From assembly GCF_900445255.1 (NCBI RefSeq), contig NZ_UAPU01000007.1, positions 124,001 to 188,000 of the forward strand: a stretch of 64,000 nt of DNA. The letters run 5' to 3'. The stretch is from Anaerobiospirillum thomasii (GTDB lineage: Bacteria; Pseudomonadota; Gammaproteobacteria; Enterobacterales; Succinivibrionaceae). Below are positions 55,345-63,803 of the stretch, one piece after another. Numbering within the stretch: the first letter of the stretch is position 1; each line of letters begins with the position of its first letter. The notes under the pieces were generated by a model. That model was not told the DNA's origin. It saw only the letters and a list, made by a program, of their open reading frames with translations, and searched no databases. A program made the translations under genes and the position numbers.

Positions 55345-55998
55345 TTAAGCTTTAAAATACTCTCTAAACTTCTCTTTAAATTCGTTGCAGGCCTGCAGAG
55401 GATCTGCTGCTGTGGCAATGGAGCGACCTGCAATAAAGGCCTTGACATTGATATCTTTAAACAGATGAATATCCTGAGGTTTGATGCCGCCTGTGACGCT
55501 AAGCTCAATACCTAAATCAGATAATCTCTTCATTTTGTCAAGATCTTCACTGCTCCATGAGACGCCTGATTTTTCAGCATCACGGCCACGGTGATATATA
55601 GCCTGACGTATGCCATTATCAAGCCACTGCCTGGCATCATCAAAGGTCCATGCGCCAAAGAGCTCAATCTGAATCTCACCGCCGTTGTCATCAGCCACCT
55701 GTCTTGCTGCCACCATGGTGGCAATAGGAGCGGCACAGATTACAGTCATATAGCTTGCGCCGGCACCAAAGGCCTTGCGGGCAAGCACATCGCCGGCATC
55801 TGCAACCTTTAAATCACAGACTATGATTTTATCCTTATACAGTGAGCGCAGAAGACTTACTGTCCTTACACCCTCTGATACACATAAAATGGTACCGGCC
55901 TCGATAATATCCACGCCATCGGCCACAGCCTTGGCTGTAGACAGAGCATTTTCTAAAACTGTATCATCAAGGGCAATCTGCAGTAATGGTAAAGCCAT
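55345..55998 (-). CDS. ulaD: 3-keto-L-gulonate-6-phosphate decarboxylase (UlaD/SgbH)
   Basis: Decarboxylates 3-keto-L-gulonate-6-P to L-xylulose-5-P. It has 217 residues (E. coli 216). Residues of the orotidine decarboxylase suprafamily line up with known numbering: Glu33, Asp62, Lys64 and Asp67 in CDLKVADAGD. His136 and Arg139 in YHRGRD distinguish KGPDC from hexulose-6-P synthase. It follows the kinase gene by 15 bases and is the last gene of the minus operon. The 3-epimerase that takes its product lies 14 kb away at 40597. Confidence 0.94.
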   Translation of the reverse strand: MALPLLQIALDDTVLENALSTAKAVADGVDIIEAGTILCVSEGVRTVSLLRSLYKDKIIVCDLKVADAGDVLARKAFGAGASYMTVICAAPIATMVAARQVADDNGGEIQIELFGAWTFDDARQWLDNGIRQAIYHRGRDAEKSGVSWSSEDLDKMKRLSDLGIELSVTGGIKPQDIHLFKDINVKAFIAGRSIATAADPLQACNEFKEKFREYFKA

Positions 55999-56013
55999 AT
56001 TATTTATCTCCGT

Positions 56014-57507
56014 TTATTTTTGCAAAGCGTTGACTTTGACATGATAGTCAGACAGAGCCTGTGTCAAAAGTGTATATTTTTCATATTTTTGTGCATAGTA
56101 GTCAAAACGTGAGCTATCTGGTGTCACTATGTCATTGGTAACATTTAAAGCCATAATAGCCTCATGCACGCTCTTATAGACTCCAAGGCCTACCATAGCT
56201 GTAATGGCAGCGCCAAGACAGCCTGTCTCTTTGAGCCTTGGAATATAGATCTCCTTGCCTGCTGCATCAGAGAGCATCTGCATCCATACAGGAGAATGGG
56301 TAGGACCACCTGTGACAATAAGTTTTTGCACATCTTTAAATTTGCGCATTATGGATTTTATATGCTTGATGTGCGAAAAGACTACACCCTCAAAGGCGGC
56401 ACTAAACAGATGGGCATTAGTATGATAGCTTTGCAGACCATAAAAACCTGCTGTATTGTCAAGTGAGACATTAGAGCCATATAAAAACGGCATGAAAAAG
56501 ACATCATGCTTCTCATGGGCAACCTGCTCTACCATGGAATTTATGACATTAAAGTCACTTATATTCAGGGCATTGCAGATCCACTCAAGATTGCCAGATG
56601 AGGTAGGACTTGCCTCATGGACAATAAAGCTGTCCTTGCTGCAGTGTCTGCCATAGACAAAAAGATCCTCATCATCTGTAATCTTATGGGTAAAGCCTGT
56701 AGCCACAGCCCAGGTACCCATGGAGATATTAAGCGCACTTTCATCTTTTAAGCCTGCGCAGATGGCAACAGAGACCACATCAAAAAGACCGCCAACTACA
56801 GCTGTACCCTCGCTAAGTCCTGTAAGGGCGGCCGCCTCCTTTGTCACCTGACCGCAGATCTGAGTTGACTCTACAATATCAGGCAGCTTGTCATAAGCCT
56901 CCTCAATGCCTAGCTCTGTGCACAGATCCCTGTCATAACGACTTTGCATAATATTGTACAGATTAGATTCAGAGATATTTGTTACCTCACAGTTGCGTGT
57001 ACCTGTAAGACAAAAGCGCAGATAGTCATGCGACATTAGAATATCGCTTATACTCTCATAGCTTTTTAAATCATGCTCCTTAAGATAGCGCAGTATTGTA
57101 GCAGGATGTCCTGTCCACAAGGCCTGACGGGTCTTAGGATAGATTTTCTCTCTGACTTTATCCTTTTCAAAGATTTTTACAATATTCAGCGATCTCTTAT
57201 CAGCAGAGAGAATACCTCCGCATGGGGCGGCATTGCCCTGTTTATCAATACCAAACAGACCCTTGCCTTGAGCTGAAATACCAATACCCTTGATATCAGC
57301 ACTGTCAACACCTGACTTGGCAATGGCTCCTCTTATGGTGTTAAAACACTGCTCTTTAAGCCTCTGCATGTCTCTTTGGGCATAGCCTGGCTTTGGATTT
57401 ATTATCTCAAGTGTTTCACGGGCTGAACCCAACTCACGCATTGACTCATCATATACTGCTGACTTGATGGCTGTACCGCCACAGTCTATACCTAAAAAGT
57501 AGGCCAT
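56014..57507 (-). CDS. lyxK: LyxK-like FGGY kinase, copy 2 (probable 3-keto-L-gulonate kinase)
   Basis: 497 residues. The ATP loop is LGIDCGGTAIKSAVYD. The blocks IKGIGISAQGKGLFGID, WTGHPATILRYL, DYLRFCLTG, NISMGTWAVATG, FYGLQSYHTNAHLFSAAFEGVVFSH and VTGGPTHSPVWMQML agree with E. coli LyxK (YiaP), which phosphorylates L-xylulose and 3-keto-L-gulonate. Its place between yiaL and ulaD, as in E. coli yiaKLMNOPQRS and sgb clusters, makes 3-keto-L-gulonate the likely substrate. It starts behind GAGG. Confidence 0.89.
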   Translation of the reverse strand: MAYFLGIDCGGTAIKSAVYDESMRELGSARETLEIINPKPGYAQRDMQRLKEQCFNTIRGAIAKSGVDSADIKGIGISAQGKGLFGIDKQGNAAPCGGILSADKRSLNIVKIFEKDKVREKIYPKTRQALWTGHPATILRYLKEHDLKSYESISDILMSHDYLRFCLTGTRNCEVTNISESNLYNIMQSRYDRDLCTELGIEEAYDKLPDIVESTQICGQVTKEAAALTGLSEGTAVVGGLFDVVSVAICAGLKDESALNISMGTWAVATGFTHKITDDEDLFVYGRHCSKDSFIVHEASPTSSGNLEWICNALNISDFNVINSMVEQVAHEKHDVFFMPFLYGSNVSLDNTAGFYGLQSYHTNAHLFSAAFEGVVFSHIKHIKSIMRKFKDVQKLIVTGGPTHSPVWMQMLSDAAGKEIYIPRLKETGCLGAAITAMVGLGVYKSVHEAIMALNVTNDIVTPDSSRFDYYAQKYEKYTLLTQALSDYHVKVNALQK

Positions 57508-57528
57508 GAAAGCTGTCCTCTTAGCACG

Positions 57529-58008
57529 CTATATAAAGTTTAAAAGATTTATATCCACTTTTACCACAACCTTGCGTATATCCAAAGGCACATTTTCCTC
57601 AAAGTTGATGCCAGGACGGTGAATATCATATGGAAAAAACATGGCATAGCTGCCAGGTGTCATCTCTATAATACCTTCATGCTCAACACTCTGATAGAAA
57701 ATAATATCCCGTGCTGGCAGATGTGACTTTAAAGGTTGTGCTGTGCCAAGATCGGGAGCAAAACCAATTTTCTCACGACCTGAGGCTAAATACTGTATAT
57801 CTATATAGCGCCTATGTGACTCAAGGGGGCAGAGATCCTTATCCTTTGTCTGCATATCAATAATCTGTGCATAAATCTCACGCCCAACAATCTCAACCTC
57901 TCCTGCATTTAACTTTAAAAGATCTGTATTTCTTAAAAAGTGCAGAGCCTTTTTTACAGGTGGAGGCAAAAAGGCGTCATCCTTATTGGCAATGTGTCCA
58001 TAAATCAT
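57529..58008 (-). CDS. yiaL: YiaL/YhcH family cupin protein
   Basis: Small beta-sandwich protein (DUF386) of 159 residues (E. coli YiaL 155). MIYGHIANK, VEIVGREIYAQIIDMQTK, HRRYIDIQYLASGREKIG, EGIIEMTPGSYAMFFPYDIHRPG and IRKVVVKV match the family along the whole length. Conserved His and Glu/Asp residues probably bind metal. The biochemical role is unproven; members may be sugar anomerases or isomerases. It is co-transcribed with yiaK (9-base gap) and the kinase gene. Confidence 0.92.
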   Translation of the reverse strand: MIYGHIANKDDAFLPPPVKKALHFLRNTDLLKLNAGEVEIVGREIYAQIIDMQTKDKDLCPLESHRRYIDIQYLASGREKIGFAPDLGTAQPLKSHLPARDIIFYQSVEHEGIIEMTPGSYAMFFPYDIHRPGINFEENVPLDIRKVVVKVDINLLNFI

Positions 58009-58017
58009 AGCTGTATC

Positions 58018-59007
58018 CTAAAGGGTGAGTATATTCTTATAAATGTCCTCATTAACCTCAATGCCCTGCTCTATTGATTTTTGATAGCGGCTCTCAAGCA
58101 GATGACCTGGAATATGGGCAGGATGATCCTCACAGCGTGCTGCAGCCTCAAGTACATAATCACAGATGCCTGCAAATTTCTGCTGCATTGTATTGGCATC
58201 AGCTACAGGTTTTATGGCCATAAAGATCTGGGTTACACCCTTTTCACAGCCCTGCTCTGTAACTTCTCTGACACTAAGACCTCCAGAGAGGGCCACACCT
58301 ATCATATCAAGCACAATAGACAGACCTGAACCTTTCCAGTAGCCCATTGGCAGAATCTGTTTGTTTTTCTGCAGTGTGGCAGGGTCACGGGTGTAATTAC
58401 CCTTATCATCAAAGCCGCCGTCAATAGGCAGCTGCTCATTGCGCAGTGCATAATTCTGCAGCTGTCCGTAGGAGAACATTGACATTGAAAAATCAACCAT
58501 AGTCACAGGATCAGATGGTACAGCTATAATAAGTGGATTGGTTCCTATACAGCATTCCTTGGTACCCCAGGCGGGCATTACAGCAATTGAATTGGTAAAG
58601 CACATTCCAATATAGCCATTTTTAGCTGCCATATAGCCAAGTGATCCGCCACGCATCCAGTGACTGGTATTGCGCAGAGCTACAATGCCCACACCGTCAT
58701 CTTTAGCTATATCCATGGCTCTTTGCATCATACGTCTTGCTGTAATATTGCCAATACCCCTGTGGCCGTTGTAAACCTCAATACAGCCCATCTGCTTTTC
58801 AAGTTCAGGATTGACTTTGTTTACAACCTCCCCTTTATCCATCTGCAAGATAAAGACGCTGTAGCGGTTGATACCATGAGAGAGCACACCATAGGCTGTG
58901 GTATCTGCAAATTCAGTGGCACACTCAAGCGCCAGTGTAGGATCTACATTTCTTTTTAAAAGGGGATTTAAAAAAGCCTGTTTTAATTCTTCATAGGTAA
59001 CGCGCAT
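58018..59007 (-). CDS. yiaK: 2,3-diketo-L-gulonate reductase YiaK
   Basis: NADH-dependent reductase of the malate/L-lactate dehydrogenase-like (Ldh_2) family that makes 3-keto-L-gulonate. It has 329 residues (E. coli 332). The catalytic histidine is His44 in VLSHGINRYS. RRMMQRAMDIAKDDGVGIVALRNTSHWMRGGS, AVMPAWGTKECCIGTNPLI, TMVDFSMSMFSYGQL and ILPMGYWKGSGLSIVLDMI match YiaK closely. It is the first gene of the minus operon and faces a divergent paralogue at 59615. Confidence 0.93.
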   Translation of the reverse strand: MRVTYEELKQAFLNPLLKRNVDPTLALECATEFADTTAYGVLSHGINRYSVFILQMDKGEVVNKVNPELEKQMGCIEVYNGHRGIGNITARRMMQRAMDIAKDDGVGIVALRNTSHWMRGGSLGYMAAKNGYIGMCFTNSIAVMPAWGTKECCIGTNPLIIAVPSDPVTMVDFSMSMFSYGQLQNYALRNEQLPIDGGFDDKGNYTRDPATLQKNKQILPMGYWKGSGLSIVLDMIGVALSGGLSVREVTEQGCEKGVTQIFMAIKPVADANTMQQKFAGICDYVLEAAARCEDHPAHIPGHLLESRYQKSIEQGIEVNEDIYKNILTL

Positions 59008-59132
59008 ACATACCTCACACCGCTAAAAATTTCATTCTATAAAATTATATTTTAATATTTAAAAAATTCATACTCAAGAGTACATTTTTTTTAAGCCTCT
59101 CACAAAAATAGCTTTAAGGCGCGTATACATGG

Positions 59133-59189
59133 CACTTGCAGCCACTATCACCACTTGGATCCTAACATCTGTAATCTTAGCTGCAAGTG
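59133..59189. repeat. Inverted repeat upstream of yiaK
   Basis: CACTTGCAGC at 59133-59142 and its exact complement GCTGCAAGTG at 59180-59189 with 37 bases between. It could be two half-operators or a long-stem leader structure for the minus operon. Confidence 0.5.
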
Positions 59190-59320
59190 GCTTTAAAACA
59201 TCATTTGTAGACTGGTAATTGAAAATACACACCTTAAAAACAGCAGTGTTTTTTAAAAATAATTTCATAAAAACTCGTATATTTTTAATATCATGCCGCA
59301 TAAGAGTTAACAAAATGAAT

Positions 59321-59333
59321 GATTCACATCACA
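59321..59333 (-). promoter_or_regulatory. CRP-like half site facing yiaK
   Basis: TGTGATGTGAATC on the minus strand. It shares TGTGATGT and the final ATC with the motif at 59458-59470. Only the TGTGA half of the CRP consensus is present. Confidence 0.3.
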
Positions 59334-59457
59334 TTTTACACAATCTAATACACTAGGATCCCAATGCAAAAAACCAATATAACATATTGATTTATAAACA
59401 ATATATCCAAAACAAACAACACATTGAGTCATAAGTTTTATCACCCCCTCTTAAAAG

Positions 59458-59470
59458 TGTGATGTATATC
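59458..59470 (+). promoter_or_regulatory. CRP-like half site facing the second yiaK
   Basis: TGTGATGTATATC on the plus strand, about 145 bases before the gene. It pairs in orientation with the motif at 59321-59333, one per divergent operon. Confidence 0.3.
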
Positions 59471-59614
59471 GGATTATGCTGGCGTCTATTGTTCTATCAT
59501 CTGTTTATAGACAAATTGTGATACAGCGTTTAATTATAAAAATTTTTTATAGAATTTTATAATATGAAACGCTATTTTATATATTAGTAAAATTAGCCGA
59601 ATGGAGAACTGTAT

Positions 59615-60631
59615 ATGGCACTTATACCTTTTGCACAGATGAAGGATACTATTAAAAAGGCATTTATCAATGTAGGTCTTTCAGAAGATGATGCCGAGCT
59701 GTGTGCCACCGTTCACACTCAATCAAGTGCAGATGGCGTTTATTCACATGGCCTCAACCGTGTTGAACGCTTTTGTAATTATGTTAAAGAAGGATATGTT
59801 GATGTCAAAGCCTGCGTTGATGTAGTCAAGGAAAATGGCTGTATCTGTATTTTAGACGGCAACCGCGGCATAGGTATCAAAAATGCCATAACAGCTGTCA
59901 ATAAGGCTATGGAACTTGCCTCAGCCCACGGCGTAGGCATTGTGGCTCTGCGCAATACCACCCACTGGATGCGCGGCGGTTCTTACGGTCTTATGGCTGC
60001 ACAAAAAGGTTATATGGCCATCTGCTTTACCAATACAGAATCCTGTATGCCAGCCTGGGGTGCTGTCAACAATCACCTTGGCAACAATCCTTTTGTTATA
60101 GCTCTGCCTCAGGGTGATGATGTCATGCTGCTTGATATGGCCATGTCACAGTACTCATATGGCAAACTTACTACTACCCGTCTTGCCGGTGAAAAACTTC
60201 CATATCCTGGCGGTTTTGATGAAAACGGTGTTCTGACAGATGATCCAGGTGCCATTGAAAAATCAATGCGTATTCTGCCAACAGGCATGTGGAAGGGCGC
60301 TGCTATGACCATTATGCTCGATGCTCTAGCTGCAGCTTTATCAGCAGGCTCATGCACCAAGGAGATTGATGAGATTAACCGCGGCAGCTGCACAGGCTGC
60401 TCACAGATTTTCATGGTCTTTGATCCAAAATCATTTGCAGGAGCCGAGATGACACAGCACATTACCAAGACTGTCTGTGACTATGTCAATGCCTCAGAGC
60501 CTGATGAGCATACCTCACTTGTATGCTATCCAGGTCAAAGATCACTTATGCGCCGTAAGAAGAATATGGCAGAAGGCATTCCAGCAGATGATGGTGTCTT
60601 TGCCGCTGTAAGCAAAATTGCAGGAGTTTAG
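59615..60631 (+). CDS. YiaK-type 2,3-diketo-L-gulonate reductase paralogue
   Basis: Ldh_2-family oxidoreductase of 338 residues, clearly paralogous to the minus-strand YiaK (SHGLNRVERF with catalytic His45; GVGIVALRNTTHWMRGGSYG; LDMAMSQYSYGKL; ILPTGMWKGAAMTIMLDAL) but diverged, with SQIFMVFDPKSFAGAEM near the C-terminus. It is the first gene of the TRAP operon (3-base gap to yiaM). It may reduce the substrate imported by YiaMNO. A different 2-keto or diketo acid from that of the first copy is possible. It starts behind TGGAG. Confidence 0.88.
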   Translation: MALIPFAQMKDTIKKAFINVGLSEDDAELCATVHTQSSADGVYSHGLNRVERFCNYVKEGYVDVKACVDVVKENGCICILDGNRGIGIKNAITAVNKAMELASAHGVGIVALRNTTHWMRGGSYGLMAAQKGYMAICFTNTESCMPAWGAVNNHLGNNPFVIALPQGDDVMLLDMAMSQYSYGKLTTTRLAGEKLPYPGGFDENGVLTDDPGAIEKSMRILPTGMWKGAAMTIMLDALAAALSAGSCTKEIDEINRGSCTGCSQIFMVFDPKSFAGAEMTQHITKTVCDYVNASEPDEHTSLVCYPGQRSLMRRKKNMAEGIPADDGVFAAVSKIAGV

Positions 60632-60633
60632 TT

Positions 60634-61104
60634 ATGCAAACCCTTGGACTTTTTACAAAAAGAGTACTTGAGGTAATGGTTGTTGCAATCATGTGCATTA
60701 TGTCGCTCATGGTTTTTGGCAATGTAGTGCTGCGCTACCTTGCCAATTCATCCATAACCTCCTCAGAGGAGCTCTCACGCTATCTTTTCGTGTGGCTTAC
60801 CTTCCTGGCATCTATTCTGGCCTACCATGAAAATCAGCACATCTGTGTCGATTTTCTGGTCAAAAAGCTAAATCAGTCCTCACAAAAACTGATTCGCCTT
60901 GTGGTCAATGCCTTTATCATACTGTGCAGCTGCTTTATCACCTACGGCAGCTACCTTCTGGTTGAAATTGGCGTAGATGAACTCTCACCGGTAACCATGA
61001 TCCCTATGAGCTATGTCTATATATCAGGTGTCATTGGTGGTGTAGGTCTTATCATTGTCTGTCTTTTAAAGACAGTGGCCGAATTTACAGCTGCGGAGGA
61101 ATAA
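60634..61104 (+). CDS. yiaM: TRAP transporter small membrane subunit YiaM
   Basis: DctQ-type subunit of a sodium-driven TRAP transporter, 156 residues. Four transmembrane helices are visible (about 13-35, 46-64, 84-106 and 124-147). The motif SEELSRYLFVWLTFLASILAYHENQHICVDFL is typical of DctQ/YiaM. It starts behind CAGGAG, 3 bases after the reductase gene. The next gene begins on the base following its stop. Confidence 0.92.
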   Translation: MQTLGLFTKRVLEVMVVAIMCIMSLMVFGNVVLRYLANSSITSSEELSRYLFVWLTFLASILAYHENQHICVDFLVKKLNQSSQKLIRLVVNAFIILCSCFITYGSYLLVEIGVDELSPVTMIPMSYVYISGVIGGVGLIIVCLLKTVAEFTAAEE

Positions 61105-62385
61105 ATGACTTTACTTATATTTATAGGCGTTCTGCTCTTCTGTATTGTCATAGGTCTGCCAATTGCCTTCTCACTGCTGGTAACAGGCCTTGCCCTGATG
61201 GTACATCTTGACTTTGTTGACTCACAGATTCTGGCTCAGAACCTCATCAACGGTGCCAACAACTTCTCACTGCTTGCCATTCCATTCTTCGTGCTTGCAG
61301 GCGAGATTATGAATGAGGGCGGTCTGTCCAAGCGTATTATCGATCTGCCTATGAAGCTTGTAGGTCACTACACAGGCGGTCTTGGCTTTGTGGCTATTCT
61401 GGCTGCCATGATTATGGCTTCACTCTCAGGATCTGCTGTGGCAGATACTGCAGCTGTAGGTGCCATGCTCTTCCCTATGATGAAAAATGCAGGTTATTCC
61501 CAGGAAAGATCTGCAGGTCTTATAGCCTCAGGTGGTATTATTGCCCCAATCATTCCGCCATCAATTCCATTTATCATCTTTGGTGTGGCCTCAGGTGTTT
61601 CCATCTCCAAGCTGTTCCTGGCAGGTATTGCCCCTGGCATTATGATTGGCATTATGCTCTGCACCATATGGTACTTTATTGCCAAAGGCATGAATGCCCA
61701 GACTATGCCAAAGGCCAGCGGCAAAGAGATTGCCAAATCCTTTATCAGCTCCTTCTGGGCTTTAATGCTGCCTATTATTATCATCGGCGGTTTCCGTCTT
61801 GGCATCTTTACCCCAACTGAAGCTGGTGCCGTAGCTGCCTTCTATGCCCTGTTCATCTCACTGTTTGTCTACAGAGAGATGTCATTAAAGGCACTATACA
61901 AGGTAATTCTGGCCTCAGGTAAAACCACAGCTGTAGTGCTCTTTTTAGTAGCCGCAGCCCAGGTATCTGCCTGGCTTATGACTGTAGCCGAGCTGCCTGA
62001 CATGGTAACAGAGCTTTTAGCTCCATATATGGAAAATCAGACTCTGCTTATGGCCATTATCATGCTTATAGTTCTTATTGTCGGCATGGTTATGGATCTG
62101 ACACCAACAGTGCTCATTCTCTGTCCAGTTCTGATGCCTATTGTTTATGAATCAGGCATAGATCCTGTATACTTTGGTGTTATGTTCATCATCAACTGCT
62201 CAATTGGCCTTATCACCCCTCCTGTAGGTAATGTTCTCAACGTTATTGCAGGTGTGTCAAAGCTCTCCTTTGACAGAGCCGTTGTCGGTGTCTTCCCATA
62301 TATCATCGGTCTGTTTGCGATGCTGATAGTATTTCTATTCTTCCCACCGCTTATTACAGTACCGCTGCAGTGGATTTTAAATTAA
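61105..62385 (+). CDS. yiaN: TRAP transporter large membrane subunit YiaN
   Basis: DctM-type permease of 426 residues with about twelve hydrophobic helices. GANNFSLLAIPFFVLAGEIMNEGGLSKRI, MIMASLSGSAVADTAAVGAML, GGIIAPIIPPSIPFIIFGV, GIFTPTEAGAVAAFYAL and INCSIGLITPPVGNVLNVI are family hallmarks. In E. coli YiaMNO has been linked to L-xylulose and 2,3-diketo-L-gulonate uptake. Its ribosome site GGAGGA lies inside the end of yiaM. Confidence 0.95.
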   Translation: MTLLIFIGVLLFCIVIGLPIAFSLLVTGLALMVHLDFVDSQILAQNLINGANNFSLLAIPFFVLAGEIMNEGGLSKRIIDLPMKLVGHYTGGLGFVAILAAMIMASLSGSAVADTAAVGAMLFPMMKNAGYSQERSAGLIASGGIIAPIIPPSIPFIIFGVASGVSISKLFLAGIAPGIMIGIMLCTIWYFIAKGMNAQTMPKASGKEIAKSFISSFWALMLPIIIIGGFRLGIFTPTEAGAVAAFYALFISLFVYREMSLKALYKVILASGKTTAVVLFLVAAAQVSAWLMTVAELPDMVTELLAPYMENQTLLMAIIMLIVLIVGMVMDLTPTVLILCPVLMPIVYESGIDPVYFGVMFIINCSIGLITPPVGNVLNVIAGVSKLSFDRAVVGVFPYIIGLFAMLIVFLFFPPLITVPLQWILN

Positions 62386-62415
62386 TATCATACCCGTAAA
62401 CTGGAGATTGTAATT

Positions 62416-63414
62416 ATGAAAAAACTAACTAAAGTAGCTCTGGCCTCAGCTTTAGCCTCACTCTTAGCTTTTGCCACAACTGCAAGTGCCAAAACAACAC
62501 TGCGTATGGGTTATGAAACCCCACGCACCGACAGTCAACACAAAGGTGCCGAGGTCTTTAAGAAATATGTTGAAGAGCAGACAGGCGGCGAGATCAGTGT
62601 AAAACTCTTCCCTGACAGCACCTTAGGCGGCGCTCCTGCTCTTATCAACGGTGTAAGAAACGGCACCGTCGATATGATTATTGTAGGCCTTAATAACCTC
62701 TCTGGTCTGTCAAAAGAGCTTAATGTTCTTGATATTCCATTTATCTTTGCCAACAAGGATGAAGCATTCCACGTACTTGACGGCAAGGTAGGTGACTATC
62801 TGTACAAGGGCCTTGAGGGTGTAAACATCAAGGGTCTGACCTACTGGGACAACGGCTTTAGAGCCATGACCAACAACAAGCATCCAATAGTCAAACCAGA
62901 TGATGTCAAAGGCATCAAGATGCGTGTACCTGGCAACCCAATGTCTGTAAAACTCTTTGAGACCCTAGGTGCCAACCCAGTGCCTATGGCCATTGGTGAG
63001 CTCTATACAGCTCTTGAGACCCACACTGTTGACGGTCAGGATCACCCTGTTAACGTATTCTATTCTTCAAAATTCTATGAAGTACAGAAATACCTGACAC
63101 TGACCAACCATCAGTACTCAGCCCTCTTCTTTGGTATGAACCTCAAGAAGTACAATAAACTCTCTGATGAGCACAAGCAGATCATTATGGAAGGCGCCAA
63201 GAAGGCCCGTGACTTCCAGCGTCAGTACAATGCTGACAATCAGGCAGCTCAGATTGAAGAGTTCAAGAAGGCTGGCGTTGAGGTTATAAACTCAATTGAT
63301 CCACAGCCATTTAGAGATGTAGCCTTTGACAAGGTATCAAAATTCTACACCGATCAGTGTGGTGATCAGTTAATCAAAGACATCAATGCTGAAATTGCAG
63401 CAATGAAAAAATAG
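62416..63414 (+). CDS. yiaO: TRAP transporter substrate-binding protein YiaO
   Basis: Periplasmic DctP-type binding protein of 332 residues. A signal peptide is cut after ATTASA. KTTLRMGYETPRTDSQHKGAEVFKKYVEEQTGGEISVKLFPDSTLGG is the typical start. KGIKMRVPGNPMSVKLFETLGANPVPMAIGELYTALETHTVDGQDHP carries the conserved Arg that binds the carboxylate of the ligand. An acid ligand such as 2,3-diketo-L-gulonate therefore fits. Last gene of the operon, closed by a terminator. Confidence 0.94.
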   Translation: MKKLTKVALASALASLLAFATTASAKTTLRMGYETPRTDSQHKGAEVFKKYVEEQTGGEISVKLFPDSTLGGAPALINGVRNGTVDMIIVGLNNLSGLSKELNVLDIPFIFANKDEAFHVLDGKVGDYLYKGLEGVNIKGLTYWDNGFRAMTNNKHPIVKPDDVKGIKMRVPGNPMSVKLFETLGANPVPMAIGELYTALETHTVDGQDHPVNVFYSSKFYEVQKYLTLTNHQYSALFFGMNLKKYNKLSDEHKQIIMEGAKKARDFQRQYNADNQAAQIEEFKKAGVEVINSIDPQPFRDVAFDKVSKFYTDQCGDQLIKDINAEIAAMKK

Positions 63415-63795
63415 TCTTTTATAAATTGTAACTCACTAAGGGGCTGAAATATTTCAGCCCCTTTTTTATTCCACTGCCTTTATACAGTATTAATTTTTCA
63501 CATTTTTTATGAGCAGAACTTGCCATCACCTCTGTCTGATGGCTGTATGTCACTAAGATAGTCCCCTGTTTATGTCCTTTATCTTAAAGCACACTATGCC
63601 ATTGACTTAAAACCTGATATCAGGAGCACAGAGCTTGATTTATAGATATGAAGACAGTTATACGTCAATTAGGTAAATCTTAGATGCAAGCAGGTTATGA
63701 GCAGATAGAGGCTATGAGTATGGGAGAGTAAAGAAAGATGGGGCCTGGGGATATGGCCAGATACAGGCAGAGGCTCATACGAGCCTCTGTTGTTT
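63415..63795. other. Convergent region yiaO / 4-epimerase
   Basis: Holds the yiaO terminator at the left and the hairpin at 63768. I see nothing else between 63470 and 63760. Confidence 0.45.
63438..63467 (+). terminator. Intrinsic terminator of the yiaK2-yiaMNO operon
   Basis: AAGGGGCTGA/TCAGCCCCTT stem with a 6-nt loop and T run. Confidence 0.92.
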
Positions 63796-63803
63796 TTATT
63801 TAT
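63768..63803. terminator. Hairpin downstream of the 4-epimerase gene
   Basis: CAGAGGCTC-ATAC-GAGCCTCTG, perfect 9-base arms. The T-rich tail is on the plus-strand side, so by the tail rule it acts on plus-strand transcripts. It also sits right after the minus-strand gene, and a bidirectional role is possible. Confidence 0.65.

Larger units (their letters stand above)
59008..59614. other. Divergent regulatory region between the two yiaK paralogues
   Basis: Contains an inverted repeat (59133-59189) and two TGTGATGT motifs, listed separately. Promoters are AT-rich and not uniquely identifiable. An open frame at 59074-59313 (minus) has no similarity and overlaps the repeat, so it is not called. 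Confidence 0.5.

Noticed and set aside
59074-59313. 79-codon frame between the yiaK paralogues
   Set aside because: Lies across the inverted repeat in a regulatory region; no recognisable domain and unsupported start.
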